DNA from: Beijerinckiaceae bacterium
GTDB lineage: Bacteria; Pseudomonadota; Alphaproteobacteria; Rhizobiales; Beijerinckiaceae
NCBI GenBank assembly: GCA_004298435.1
Contig: SCSF01000133.1
Location: 1-64,000 of the forward strand
Length of the DNA stretch: 64,000 bases
Reading direction: 5' to 3'
In this document: positions 38,952-48,814 of the stretch, piece after piece
Position numbering within the stretch: the first letter of the stretch is position 1
How the letters are laid out: the number at the start of each line of letters is the position of its first letter
Position numbers and translations under genes: made by a program
The notes under the pieces: generated by a model
The model's input: only the letters and a program-made list of their open reading frames with translations
Told to the model about the DNA's origin: nothing
Databases searched by the model: none

Positions 38952-39959
38952 TCAATGCACCCGCTCGATGCAGAAATCGACGACTTCGATCAGCGCCGTC
39001 TTCCAGGCTGAGGCGGGGAAGAGTTCCAGCGCGTCGCGCGCCATCGCGCCATAATGGCGGGCGCGCTCCACCGTATCTTCGAGCGCGCGATGGGCGTGCA
39101 TCGATGCGATCGCAGTTTCGAGATCGCCTTCGCCTGTCTCCCCGCGTTCGAGCGTGCGGCGCCAGAAGGCGCGTTCTTTTTCAGAGCCGCGGCGGAAGGC
39201 GAGCACAACGGGCAGGGTGACCTTGCCCTCGCGGAAGTCATCGCCGACATTTTTGCCGAGCTTGGCGGAGGTTCCGCCGTAATCGAGGGCATCGTCGATA
39301 AGCTGAAAGGAGATACCGAGGTTCATGCCATAGCTGCGGCAGGCGGCGATTTCCGCCTTTGGCCGCTGCCCGAGAATCACGCCGACCTCGCAGGCCGCGC
39401 CGAACAGGGCCGCCGTCTTCGCCCTGATGACGGCGAGGTAATCGTCCTCGCTTGTCTGCATGTCTTTCGCGGCAGAGAGCTGCATGACTTCGCCTTCGGC
39501 GATCACCACAGCGGCGGACGAGAGAACATCGAGACAGGCGAGAGAGCCGACCTCGACCATCATCTTGAAGGCCTGGCCGAGCAGAAAATCGCCGACCAGA
39601 ACACTTGCCTCATTGCCCCAGAGCATGCGGGCCGCGAGCTTGCCGCGCCGCATGTCGCTTCCGTCAACGACATCGTCATGCAGGAGCGTGGCTGTGTGCA
39701 TGAATTCGACAGCAGCAGCCAGCTTGATATGGCCGCTGCCCTCATAGGCGCAGAGCCCTGCGCTCGCCAAAGTCAGCATCGGCCGCAGGCGTTTGCCGCC
39801 CGAGGAAATGAGGTGGTTCGCGATGTCGGGGATCATCGTCACATGCGACGCCGCGCGGCCGAGGATCGCCTGATTGACCCGCTCCATATCGGCGGCGACG
39901 AGACTCGTCAGCGCTTCGACACGGCGTTCCGGCGTGACTTCTTCAAGAGGGATGACGAC
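38952..39959 (-). CDS. polyprenyl (octaprenyl) diphosphate synthase
   Basis: GGKRLRPMLTL, LLHDDVVDGSDMRRGK, ISFQLIDDALDYGG; start uncertain (VVIPLEEVTPERR). Confidence 0.93.
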   Translation of the reverse strand, partial: VVIPLEEVTPERRVEALTSLVAADMERVNQAILGRAASHVTMIPDIANHLISSGGKRLRPMLTLASAGLCAYEGSGHIKLAAAVEFMHTATLLHDDVVDGSDMRRGKLAARMLWGNEASVLVGDFLLGQAFKMMVEVGSLACLDVLSSAAVVIAEGEVMQLSAAKDMQTSEDDYLAVIRAKTAALFGAACEVGVILGQRPKAEIAACRSYGMNLGISFQLIDDALDYGGTSAKLGKNVGDDFREGKVTLPVVLAFRRGSEKERAFWRRTLERGETGEGDLETAIASMHAHRALEDTVERARHYGAMARDALELFPASAWKTALIEVVDFCIERVH

Positions 39960-40309
39960 GCCCAAGCTTCCCGCCTCCGGCTGGCACGATGATCTTGCCG
40001 GCATCCGTTTGGATGCCGCGGCCATCCTCCCCGCGCGAGAAGATGCCCATAATAGGAAAGATGCGCACATCGGCCTTTCGACCCTGTGCGCTTTCCCATA
40101 TGGAAACTAGGACGGGAGCGGCCTCTCCGCAACTGACCGGCGGCAGGCTGGCCGTGGCAGGACATTTTGCCCCAGCGGCATCGCTTGCAGCGGTTTCGGG
40201 GGATGGCTTTCGATTTGCCTGATGAAAATGCCGGGGAAGCGTTCCAATTCCATCTGAAGCGAAACGGCTTTAGGATAGTGTGCTCGCAGCCAAGCCTCCG
40301 GGATTGCTT

Positions 40310-40534
40310 ATGATCGAACTTTTGCGGACCAATGATCTGGTGTTGATTTCGGCAGTCGAGGCGATCCTCGCCGGACTGGGAATCAAGGTTTTCGTCGCGG
40401 ATCAATTCACCAGTTCGATCGAAGGATCGCTTGGCTTTTTACCCCGGCGCATGCTCGTGCATAGTGACGATGCGTCGGCAGCGCGCCGGGCTTTGAAAGA
40501 TGCGGGGCTTGCCGCGGAATTGAGTCATGGCTGA
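40310..40534 (+). CDS. DUF2007-domain protein
   Basis: MIELLRTNDLVLISAVEAILAGLGIKVFVADQFTSSIEGSLGFLPRRMLV. Confidence 0.85.
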   Translation: MIELLRTNDLVLISAVEAILAGLGIKVFVADQFTSSIEGSLGFLPRRMLVHSDDASAARRALKDAGLAAELSHG

Positions 40535-41297
40535 AACCGTAGCGGCCGCCACGGCTGTTACGCAGGATGCGTTTCTCGGCGGTCGGCTGCTTTTGCATCA
40601 ACCGGCAGAGGGGCATCGGGCTGGCAGCGATGCGATTCTGCTGGCTGCTGCCGCACCGGAGTCCATTTCCGGACTCGCGCTCGATATTGGCGCAGGGGTG
40701 GGGGCGGCAGGTCTTTCGCTTGCCGCGCTGCGGCCGGGCCTGACGTTCGGCCTCGTCGAAAACGATCCCTCGCTTGCGGCGCTGGCGCGCACCAATATCA
40801 CCGTCAACGGTTTCGGCCAGTCAGGCTCGGTCTATGAGGCGGATCTTCTCGATCCGCAAAGCCGCGCCGCCGCCGGTCTTCTGGATGGTTCGGCTGCCCT
40901 CATCATCAGCAATCCGCCGTTTCTTGATGCGGCCCGCGTCCGCTCCTCGCCGAAGGCCAGCAAACGCTCGGCGCATGTCATGCCGGACGGCGCTACGCTC
41001 GAAGGCTGGATCACCGCCTGCCTCGCGCTGCTGATGGATGGGGGGCAGCTCATCCTGATCCATCGCCCGGATGCCTTGCCGGAGATGCTCGCGGCGCTTC
41101 AGCGGCGGGCCGGGGATATAGGTCTGCTGCCGATCCATCCGCAAGCCGGCAAACCCGCCATGCGGATTCTTCTGCGCGCCAGAAAGGGCAGCCGTGGCCC
41201 GCTCGCCATCGCGCCGCCTCTCGTCCTGCATGAGGCCGGCAGATTCACGCCCGCCGCAGATGCGCTTCATCGCGGCGAGACGCTGATCGCATGGTGA
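40527..41297 (+). CDS. tRNA1(Val) (adenine-N6)-methyltransferase-like protein
   Basis: LDIGAGVGAAGLSLA, ALIISNPPFLDA. Confidence 0.85.
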   Translation: MAETVAAATAVTQDAFLGGRLLLHQPAEGHRAGSDAILLAAAAPESISGLALDIGAGVGAAGLSLAALRPGLTFGLVENDPSLAALARTNITVNGFGQSGSVYEADLLDPQSRAAAGLLDGSAALIISNPPFLDAARVRSSPKASKRSAHVMPDGATLEGWITACLALLMDGGQLILIHRPDALPEMLAALQRRAGDIGLLPIHPQAGKPAMRILLRARKGSRGPLAIAPPLVLHEAGRFTPAADALHRGETLIAW

Positions 41298-41406
41298 TCC
41301 TACAGAGAACGGCAGGGTGCGCCCGGCAAGACCCGAAGGCTTTGCCCGCCATTCACGCAGTTGGTTCTGGAAGCATCATGTCACTGGTTACAGCCGCAAC
41401 GCATGA

Positions 41407-41682
41407 TCACCAGCGATGGCACCAATGATGGTGGCACCAGTAGCGATGATGCCAATGGTGGTGGTGATGCCAGTAGTGGTGATGATGCCAGTAGTGGTGG
41501 TGGCGCCAATGGCGATGATGCCAATGGGCCTTTATGAGAAGCGGTGAAGCCGATGTCGTTTCGACCGTGGAGGCCGCTTGCGCCGCACCCGTCAGCGGGC
41601 CAGCTTGCGCGATAGTAATGCCGCCGATCGACATGCCGGCGATAGTGCAGACGACGAGTCCCAATTTGCGTGGCAACCGCAT
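41407..41682 (-). CDS. small exported His/Trp-rich protein
   Basis: Signal peptide MRLPRKLGLVVCTIAGMSIGGITIAQA; tail HWHHRHWRHHHYWHHHHYWHHHHHWHHRYWCHHHWCHRW. Confidence 0.6.
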   Translation of the reverse strand: MRLPRKLGLVVCTIAGMSIGGITIAQAGPLTGAAQAASTVETTSASPLLIKAHWHHRHWRHHHYWHHHHYWHHHHHWHHRYWCHHHWCHRW

Positions 41683-41860
41683 ACTTGCTCTCCTTTCTGT
41701 AATAATGTCCGCAGCATACGGACACGCTTTGGACCCAACTCACACAAGGACAGATGGTTGCTGAATCGCGCCGGGCAAATGCGCATTCGCGCTATGCGAG
41801 TGGGGCAGCACGGAAGGACGCGTCTTCCATCTTCCGTTCCAGGCCGATCTCGGCTAGGCA

Positions 41861-42811
41861 ATGCGCATGAATACTGCTGCCATTGCACCGCAGAATTCGG
41901 CTCCCGCCGTTTTCGATCCGCGCCGTTCCTTCCAGGGCCTTATTCTCGCCTTACAGAAATTCTGGGCTGAGGCAGGCTGCGCTCTGTTGCAGCCTTATGA
42001 CATGGAGGTGGGCGCGGGCACATTTCATCCCGCGACCATCCTGCGGGCGCTGGGTCCACGGCCCTGGCGGGCGGCCTATGTGCAGCCTTCGCGCCGGCCA
42101 AAGGATGGCCGCTATGGCGAAAATCCCAACCGGCTACAGCATTATTATCAGTTTCAGGTCATCCTGAAGCCGTCGCCCGAAAATTTGCAGGATCTCTATC
42201 TCGGCTCACTGGCCGCTATCGGCATCGATGCGCATCTGCACGATATCCGTTTCGTCGAAGACGACTGGGAAAGCCCCACGCTTGGCGCCTGGGGCCTCGG
42301 CTGGGAGTGCTGGTGCGACGGGATGGAGGTTTCGCAATTTACCTATTTCCAGCAGGTCGCAGGCATCGAATGCGCGCCGGTCGCAGGTGAATTGACCTAT
42401 GGGCTCGAACGGCTCGCCATGTATGTGCAGGGCGTCGAAAACGTCTTCGATCTGAATTTCAATGGCGGCGAGGGCGCGGAAAGAATTTCCTACGGCGATG
42501 TGTTCAGGCAGGCCGAGCAGGAATATTCGCGCCACAATTTCGAGGCCGCCAATGTCGAGACGCTGTTCCAGCATTTCCGTGACGCCGAAGCCGAGTGCCA
42601 ATCTCTCTTGGCGAAGGGCGCGCAAGGCGAGCGCCAGCTCATGGTGCTGCCGGCCTACGATCAGTGCATCAAGGCATCGCATATCTTCAATCTGCTCGAT
42701 GCGCGCGGCGTGATCTCAGTGACCGAGCGGCAGAGCTATATTCTGCGCGTGCGCGAACTCGCCAAGGCGTGCGGCCGGGAGTGGCTGAAGACGGAGGCGG
42801 GCGGCGGATAG
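41861..42811 (+). CDS. glyQ: glycyl-tRNA synthetase alpha subunit
   Basis: [47 protein letters not shown]. Confidence 0.97.
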   Translation: MRMNTAAIAPQNSAPAVFDPRRSFQGLILALQKFWAEAGCALLQPYDMEVGAGTFHPATILRALGPRPWRAAYVQPSRRPKDGRYGENPNRLQHYYQFQVILKPSPENLQDLYLGSLAAIGIDAHLHDIRFVEDDWESPTLGAWGLGWECWCDGMEVSQFTYFQQVAGIECAPVAGELTYGLERLAMYVQGVENVFDLNFNGGEGAERISYGDVFRQAEQEYSRHNFEAANVETLFQHFRDAEAECQSLLAKGAQGERQLMVLPAYDQCIKASHIFNLLDARGVISVTERQSYILRVRELAKACGREWLKTEAGGG

Positions 42812-42886
42812 CATTCCTTTGCTGGCTTCATCCGTTTATAGAAAGCGCCTCAATAGTCCGCGGGTTCGCCCGCCCAAGTCGAGATC

Positions 42887-45022
42887 ATGGCCGATTTTCT
42901 GCTCGAACTGTTCTCCGAAGAAATTCCAGCCCGCATGCAGGCGCAGGCGGCCGCTGATCTGCGCCGTCTGGTCACGGGAGCCCTGTCGGACCAGGGCCTG
43001 AGCTATATGGGCGCCGCGAGCTTCGCGACGCCACGCCGGCTGGCCCTGCACATCGCCGGCCTGCCGGAGCGTCAGGAGGACCGCCGCGAGGTCAAGAGAG
43101 GTCCGCGCGTCGGCGCGCCCGAGGCAGCGGTCCAGGGGTTTTTGAAAAGCGCCGGCCTCAATTCGATTGATGAAGCGCAGATCGAAGTCGAACCGAAAAA
43201 GGGCGAATTCTACGTCGCGATTATCGAGCGCCCGGGCCGCGGCACGGCGGAGTTGCTGTCCGAGATCCTGCCGGGCCTTCTGAAAAATTTCCCGTGGCCG
43301 AAAAGCATGCGCTGGGGAAGTGCGTCCGCCGCGCCAGAAGCGCTGCGCTGGATCAGGCCGCTGCACAGCATTCTCGCGACCTTCGGTCCGGAGACGGAAG
43401 AAACCCAGATCGTCCCGTTTTCGCTTGATGGCGTCACCGCTGGCAATGTCACCTACGGACATCGCTTCATGGCGCCGGGTGCGATCACAGTGCGCCGCTT
43501 CGACGATTATGTGAGATCGCTCGAAAGCGCCAGGGTCGTGCTCGATCCGGAACGCCGGCGCAACATCATCCTCTTTGACGCGCAGAGCCTTGCCTATGCG
43601 CAAGGTCTTGAGCTCATCGTCGATACGGGACTGCTTGAGGAAGTGGCGGGGCTTGTCGAATGGCCTGTCGTGCTGGTCGGCGAATTCGATGCGGAATTCC
43701 TCGCCATTCCGTCTGAAGTGATTCAGGCGACGATCCGCGCCAATCAAAAATGTTTCGTGTTGCGCGATCCGAACACCGGCTCGCTCGCCAACAAGTTCAT
43801 CCTGACCGCCAATATTGTCGCCTCGGATGGCGGCGAGGCGATCGCTGCCGGCAATGGCAGGGTCGTCCGCGCGCGATTGTCAGACGCAAAATTCTTCTAC
43901 GACACCGATCTTCAGGTGAAGCTCGAAGATCGCCTCGCAAAGCTTGAAAACATCGTCTTTCACGAGAAGCTGGGATCGCAGGGCGAAAGGGTCAGGCGTC
44001 TCATCGAACTCGCTGGCGCGATTGCGCCGCAGATCGGCGCCGACGTTGAGGCTGCGAAACGCGCGGCGAAACTCGCCAAGGCCGATCTCACTTCCGAAAT
44101 GGTCGGCGAATTCCCCGAATTGCAGGGGCTGATGGGCAAATATTACGCGCTGGCCCAGGGGGAGCCCGAGGCTGTCGCGACCGCGATCGGGGACCATTAC
44201 AAGCCGCAGGGGCCGAACGACCGCATCCCGACTGAGCCCGTGGCGATGGCTGTCGCGCTCGCCGACAAGTTCGATACGCTCGTGGGCTTTTTCGCAATTG
44301 ACGAAAAACCGACCGGCAGCAAGGACCCCTATGCTCTGCGCCGCGCCGCGCTCGGCATCATCCGCCTCATTCTTGAAAACGAGTTGCGGCTGCCGATCCT
44401 CGGTCTGACAGAGGGAGCCCTGAACGGATACCTCGCGGACGAGAACAACGCCGATGTTCGTGCGGTCGCCAAGCCTGATCTTCCCGATGCCGTTTTGAAC
44501 TTTTTCGCGGATCGGTTGAAAGTCTATCTCCGCGAAAAGGGCGCGCGGCATGATCTGATCGATGCCGTATTTGGCCTGGGTGAACAGGACGATCTTCTGC
44601 TTATCGTGCGGCGCGTCGATATGCTCGGCGCGTTCCTCGATACGGAGGATGGCAGCAATCTTCTGGCCGGCTACCGGCGTGCAGCGAATATCCTGAAAGC
44701 CGAGGAAAAAAAGGCCGGAGCGGAAGAGGCGAAGAGCTATCAGGAGGCTTTCGCACCCGAGCGATTTGTAATGGAGGAGGAGCGCGATCTTGCCGCGGCG
44801 CTTCTGGCCGCTGCAACCGCAGCGATTCACGCCATTGTTGACGAAAATTTCGCAACCGCCATGCAGGCGTTGTCAAATCTGCGCGCGCCGGTTGATTCCT
44901 TTTTCGAGAAGGTGACAGTCAACAGCGAAGACAGGACGCTGCGCCTCAACCGGCTGCGCCTGCTCAACGGGCTGCGCACCGCCGTGCATCAGGTTGCGGA
45001 TTTTTCGAAAATCGCGGGATAG
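42887..45022 (+). CDS. glyS: glycyl-tRNA synthetase beta subunit
   Basis: [18 protein letters not shown]...KSMRWG...[26 protein letters not shown]. Confidence 0.97.
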   Translation: MADFLLELFSEEIPARMQAQAAADLRRLVTGALSDQGLSYMGAASFATPRRLALHIAGLPERQEDRREVKRGPRVGAPEAAVQGFLKSAGLNSIDEAQIEVEPKKGEFYVAIIERPGRGTAELLSEILPGLLKNFPWPKSMRWGSASAAPEALRWIRPLHSILATFGPETEETQIVPFSLDGVTAGNVTYGHRFMAPGAITVRRFDDYVRSLESARVVLDPERRRNIILFDAQSLAYAQGLELIVDTGLLEEVAGLVEWPVVLVGEFDAEFLAIPSEVIQATIRANQKCFVLRDPNTGSLANKFILTANIVASDGGEAIAAGNGRVVRARLSDAKFFYDTDLQVKLEDRLAKLENIVFHEKLGSQGERVRRLIELAGAIAPQIGADVEAAKRAAKLAKADLTSEMVGEFPELQGLMGKYYALAQGEPEAVATAIGDHYKPQGPNDRIPTEPVAMAVALADKFDTLVGFFAIDEKPTGSKDPYALRRAALGIIRLILENELRLPILGLTEGALNGYLADENNADVRAVAKPDLPDAVLNFFADRLKVYLREKGARHDLIDAVFGLGEQDDLLLIVRRVDMLGAFLDTEDGSNLLAGYRRAANILKAEEKKAGAEEAKSYQEAFAPERFVMEEERDLAAALLAAATAAIHAIVDENFATAMQALSNLRAPVDSFFEKVTVNSEDRTLRLNRLRLLNGLRTAVHQVADFSKIAG

Positions 45023-45057
45023 TTTGGCCCGCGTGAGCGTCATTGATGGCAAAAAGC

Positions 45058-45230
45058 CCTCATCCTGAGGAGCGTCTGAAAGGCGCGTCTCGAAGGATAG
45101 GGCTTTTCATATGAGTATCGGGAAAGCGATCCCTCGCCCTTCGAGGCTCCGCTTCGCTACGCACCTCAGGGTGAGGGTTTGGAGCCTATATCTCCTCATG
45201 CTGAAAAGCCGCCAGAGGCGGCGTCTCGAA
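45058..45230. repeat. dispersed intergenic inverted repeat (CCCTCATCCTGAGGAGC ... GCACCTCAGGGTGAGGG)
   Basis: Inverted arms and related sub-blocks (GCGTCTCGAAG twice) read directly. Confidence 0.6.
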
Positions 45231-45266
45231 GTATTCAAAAGCTGTTTTCAATGACGACAACCCGCC

Positions 45267-45515
45267 TCATTCCACATCGAGCGGCGTGCTGCCGGTCGGT
45301 TTTCCATCCGCGCCGAGGGTGATTTTTTCGATCCTCTGTTCGGCGCTTTTCAATAGCGCCTCGCAACGCTTTTTGAGCGCTTCGCCGCGCGCGTAAATCG
45401 CAATCGACTCTTCGAGCGGCACCGCGCCTTTCTCCAGTTTATCGACCACCTCTTCGAGTTCTTTCAGCGCCTGTTCGAAGGGGAGGGTGGCAACATCGTC
45501 CGAGTCTGCTGTCAA
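45267..45515 (-). CDS. xseB: exodeoxyribonuclease VII small subunit
   Basis: [55 protein letters not shown]. Confidence 0.95.
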   Translation of the reverse strand: MTADSDDVATLPFEQALKELEEVVDKLEKGAVPLEESIAIYARGEALKKRCEALLKSAEQRIEKITLGADGKPTGSTPLDVE

Positions 45516-45590
45516 AGCGGGTCTCTTGGCTTCAAAGGGGGATGGAAACCTATATCACATGCCGGCAAGCTGGGGCTAATCAACCCTGGA

Positions 45591-46142
45591 TTATTGCAGC
45601 TCCAGCGCGAAGGGAATGCCTTCGGCGCAATCCTCGCCACGGCCGATCCTGTCGATCGCAGCGACCATACGGCCGCTGCGGCCAAGCATATCGTCTGCCA
45701 CGGCCACGAGCCTCGGATTGGGCGTGGCGGTCGGCGAAGACCGGCGGATCGTCTGCGCGATCTCGCTCTCGTCGCGCTGAGGGTTGAGCGCACATGCCGA
45801 AATGAATGCAGCCGCCGTCGAGCGGCTGACACCGGCGAAGCAATGAATCAGCAGCGGGTGCTCGCGGTCCCAGAGCCTCACGAAATCGAGGAGGCTTGCA
45901 ACGTGGTTGTCGGCGGCCAGGACATAACCTTCCATTTCATCCGCGATGTCGGAGACCGCGACGACGAGATGCCGCTCCGGCGCGATTCCCTCCGGCCGTT
46001 GAACGACGACGTCCTGATTCATCAGCGTGATGAGTGAACGTGCCCCGGTCGATGCCGCGATATCGGCAATCTTGAAAATCGAGCAGACGTGAATTCGTGA
46101 CAAATGTTCAGACCTCGCGCGCGGCAAGCCGCATTCCAACAC
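45591..46142 (-). CDS. protein-tyrosine-phosphatase-like protein
   Basis: HCFAGVSRSTAAAFIS P-loop (HCxxGxxRST). Confidence 0.8.
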   Translation of the reverse strand: MLECGLPRARSEHLSRIHVCSIFKIADIAASTGARSLITLMNQDVVVQRPEGIAPERHLVVAVSDIADEMEGYVLAADNHVASLLDFVRLWDREHPLLIHCFAGVSRSTAAAFISACALNPQRDESEIAQTIRRSSPTATPNPRLVAVADDMLGRSGRMVAAIDRIGRGEDCAEGIPFALELQ

Positions 46143-46234
46143 AGAAAATCATAGACGTTTTATCCGCCCGCTTCATGGCCGAACATCGCGTCGCAGGCAA
46201 TGGTATTTGGTATTTCTGGAGTTGTCCCCTTGTC

Positions 46235-46858
46235 TTATGTAACGGACGGTGTGCTCAGCGCAGCAAGCTCGGCGAGAAAGCGATCCGCCGCGAGCCCCGG
46301 CGGCCAGGGCTCCCAGGGTGCGCCGCTATAGACGGGGACGAGCGGATCCTCCTTCAGCGGCTTGAAGGGGATGCGCAGCACGTTGCGCACTTCCGCCTCG
46401 GTCCAGCCAACCACATGCACAGCCTCGCTTGCCGCTGCGATCCGGTCGGCCTTCTTGTGCGGCGCGCGATCCTTCTCCGTCCAGGCGGGGAGGCCGTAGC
46501 GAAGTGCGATGACATTCGCGAGCCGCTCCGCCAGTTGCCGGTAGGCGTCGCCCAAAAAAGGCTTCAGCACGGAAATGCAATCGAAGCCGAGAAGGCCTTC
46601 GTCGGCGTCATGCAGAAGCTCGCGGAGATCGGCGCGCCTGTCGTGCGCCTCGGGAAAGGCGAGCCGGCGCAGTTGCAAAACGAGCAAAGAATGTTGCGCC
46701 ACCGACAGCGGCAGCGGCCAGGCGGAATGGCCGCCCCAGCGATAGGTGCGCGCGAGGCCGAGCGCGAGATCTTCATCATCCCAGTCGAAGGGTGTCGGGT
46801 TGAGTAGATCGAGCCGCTTGCCCGAAAGCAGTCTTACCCAGGCGCGTGCCTCGGCCAT
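46235..46858 (-). CDS. HD-family hydrolase
   Basis: RWGGHSAWPLPLSVAQHSLLV...LRELLHDADEGLLGFD; ATGA overlap with tag. Confidence 0.85.
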   Translation of the reverse strand: MAEARAWVRLLSGKRLDLLNPTPFDWDDEDLALGLARTYRWGGHSAWPLPLSVAQHSLLVLQLRRLAFPEAHDRRADLRELLHDADEGLLGFDCISVLKPFLGDAYRQLAERLANVIALRYGLPAWTEKDRAPHKKADRIAAASEAVHVVGWTEAEVRNVLRIPFKPLKEDPLVPVYSGAPWEPWPPGLAADRFLAELAALSTPSVT

Positions 46859-47463
46859 CAGCGTAGCTTTTGCGCCAATGCGGCGCATTCCTTGTGGCGG
46901 TAGCAGGAAACGAGGTGATCGTTCACCATGCCGACGGCCTGGCAAAAGGCATAAACGATGGTGGGTCCGCAGAATTTGAAGCCGCGCTGCTTGAGGTCCT
47001 TGGACAGGCGGATCGACAAGGCGGTTTCCGCCGGAATCTCGCCATGTGCGCGAAACCTGTTTTGCTGCGGCACACCATCGACGAAGCCCCAGATGTAATT
47101 CGCGAACCCCTCGTGCTCCATGATGTCGAGGTACGCGCGCGCCGAAACCACGGAAGCATCGATCTTGGCGCGGTTGCGGATGATGCCCTGATCCTGCATC
47201 AGCGCCGACAATTTGGCTTCATTGAAGCGCGCGATCTTTGCCGGTTCGAACCCGTTGAAAGCGCTGCGAAAGGCTTCGCGTTTGCGCAGAATGGTGATCC
47301 AGGAAAGACCCGCCTGAAAGCCATCGAGGATCAGCTTCTCGAACAGCGCACGGTCATCCCATTCGGGGACGCCCCATTCCTCGTCGTGATAGGCGACGTA
47401 AAGCGGATCTTCGCCGGGCCATGCGCAGCGAGTCTTTTTGTCGAGGGCGGAGGCGGTGGTCAT
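46858..47463 (-). CDS. tag: DNA-3-methyladenine glycosylase I
   Basis: RCAWPGEDPLYVAYHDEEWGVPEWDDRALFEKLILDGFQAGLSWITIL. Confidence 0.96.
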   Translation of the reverse strand: MTTASALDKKTRCAWPGEDPLYVAYHDEEWGVPEWDDRALFEKLILDGFQAGLSWITILRKREAFRSAFNGFEPAKIARFNEAKLSALMQDQGIIRNRAKIDASVVSARAYLDIMEHEGFANYIWGFVDGVPQQNRFRAHGEIPAETALSIRLSKDLKQRGFKFCGPTIVYAFCQAVGMVNDHLVSCYRHKECAALAQKLR

Positions 47464-47524
47464 CCCTAGGCGCGTAGCCTGATCGATCGGGGGAGTCCAG
47501 CCGATTGAGTGCGTGCCCGGCGGT

Positions 47525-47688
47525 CCCCTCTCCCCATAAGCGAAGCGATGGGGAGAGGGTTAGGGTGAGGGGCCGGGTGATTGGCTCCGACGATCAATCA
47601 ACGCGCACCATTTAGAGCCAACTGCCGCAGATTATTCCGACTCACTCAGCCCCTCACCTTACCTCTCCCCGCTCGCGGGGAGAGGAGC
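47525..47688. repeat. paired dispersed repeats (CCCTCTCCCC..GGGGAGAGGG TTAGGGTGAGGGGC / GCCCCTCACCTTAC CTCTCCCCGCTCGCGGGGAGAGG)
   Basis: Two convergent copies with inverted orientation seen directly. Confidence 0.7.
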
Positions 47689-47718
47689 GGCAAGTGCTCG
47701 CGTAAAATGACGGAATGC

Positions 47719-48588
47719 CTACAGCAGCCTCTCCACGCCGGCCGCTGCCGCGACGAACTCCGGTGGAACATCGACATTGAGCGTAGCCTCGCCAGCCCTG
47801 AGCGGAACGCCGGCGGCTTGGGCCGCTTCGAGCCGATCGAGCCGCAGCGTCACGAGTCCTTCGGACCCGGAGATCGAGCCAATCGAACCAATCGCGATTT
47901 CGCCGTAAAGGATTTCGCTGCCAGGCGCTGGCGGCGGCCCGTCGAAATGCACTTTTACGATTCGCTTGCGGGCCGTTTTGCGAAAATGCACCCGCGAGAC
48001 GACTTCCTGGCCGACATAGCAGCCCTTTTTGAAGTCAACTCCGTGCAAGGCATCAAAATTTGCTTCGTGAACGAACGTATCGCCATAGATAAAATCAACG
48101 CCGCCCTTTGGGACGGTCGCGGCGATACGGTGATTCTCGTAAGCCTGCTCATTCGCAGGAGCGAGCTTCGCCAGAACAGCATGCGGTGCGATGAGCCGAG
48201 AACCCAGCGCGTCGGCGCGTGGATCCTTGAACGTTATGCCTTCAGCCGCCTGCGGCGCTTCCTGCCCCCAGAAGGCGGCGACGCCGAGACTTTCCGAGAC
48301 ATCCTCGACGGTGATTTTGGCGCGCATTTTGTGGAAGTTGATGCGCTTGGCGAGATCGGCCGCCTGCGCCTTCACACAATCGAAGTAATAGCCTGAGCCT
48401 TCCGGCAGCGACACGATAAGAAAATCAAACAGCAATTTGCCCTGCGGCGACAACAACCCGGCATAGCGGGCCTCGCCCGGTTTCATATCGAGCATGTTGT
48501 TGGTGACGAGCTTCTGGAGAAAAGCCTCTGCTTCGCCCGTCACTTTGATGACGCCGCGATCGGTGAGAAGACTGGCACCCTTGTCCAT
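47719..48588 (-). CDS. YgfZ/GcvT-domain folate-binding protein (Fe-S cluster repair)
   Basis: MDKGASLLTDRGVIKVTGEAEAFLQKLVTNNM, KGCYVGQEVVSRVHFRK. Confidence 0.92.
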   Translation of the reverse strand: MDKGASLLTDRGVIKVTGEAEAFLQKLVTNNMLDMKPGEARYAGLLSPQGKLLFDFLIVSLPEGSGYYFDCVKAQAADLAKRINFHKMRAKITVEDVSESLGVAAFWGQEAPQAAEGITFKDPRADALGSRLIAPHAVLAKLAPANEQAYENHRIAATVPKGGVDFIYGDTFVHEANFDALHGVDFKKGCYVGQEVVSRVHFRKTARKRIVKVHFDGPPPAPGSEILYGEIAIGSIGSISGSEGLVTLRLDRLEAAQAAGVPLRAGEATLNVDVPPEFVAAAAGVERLL

Positions 48589-48814
48589 TGCGCATCCTGA
48601 CAGTTGATTTCTGAGGCAGGGCACGCCGCCCCTGACGCTGATGCCTATCTAAGCCGTTCCCGCAGGCAAACAAGCCAGACGAAATGGCACGCTGAAGACC
48701 TGCCAACGGGCAGACAAGACGTGCTAAAGACAGGGCTGAAGCGCTGTGGCATTCCCGAGTGCCGCGATTTGCATGTTGGAGCGGTCCGCCGGCTGGCGGC
48801 AAAGCGGGGGAATT

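Noticed and set aside
41400-41530. Possible CRISPR-like or satellite array
   Set aside because: Short degenerate units without spacers, fully explained by codons for His/Trp in the small exported protein.
43880-44830. 316-aa minus-strand ORF
   Set aside because: Antisense shadow of glyS.
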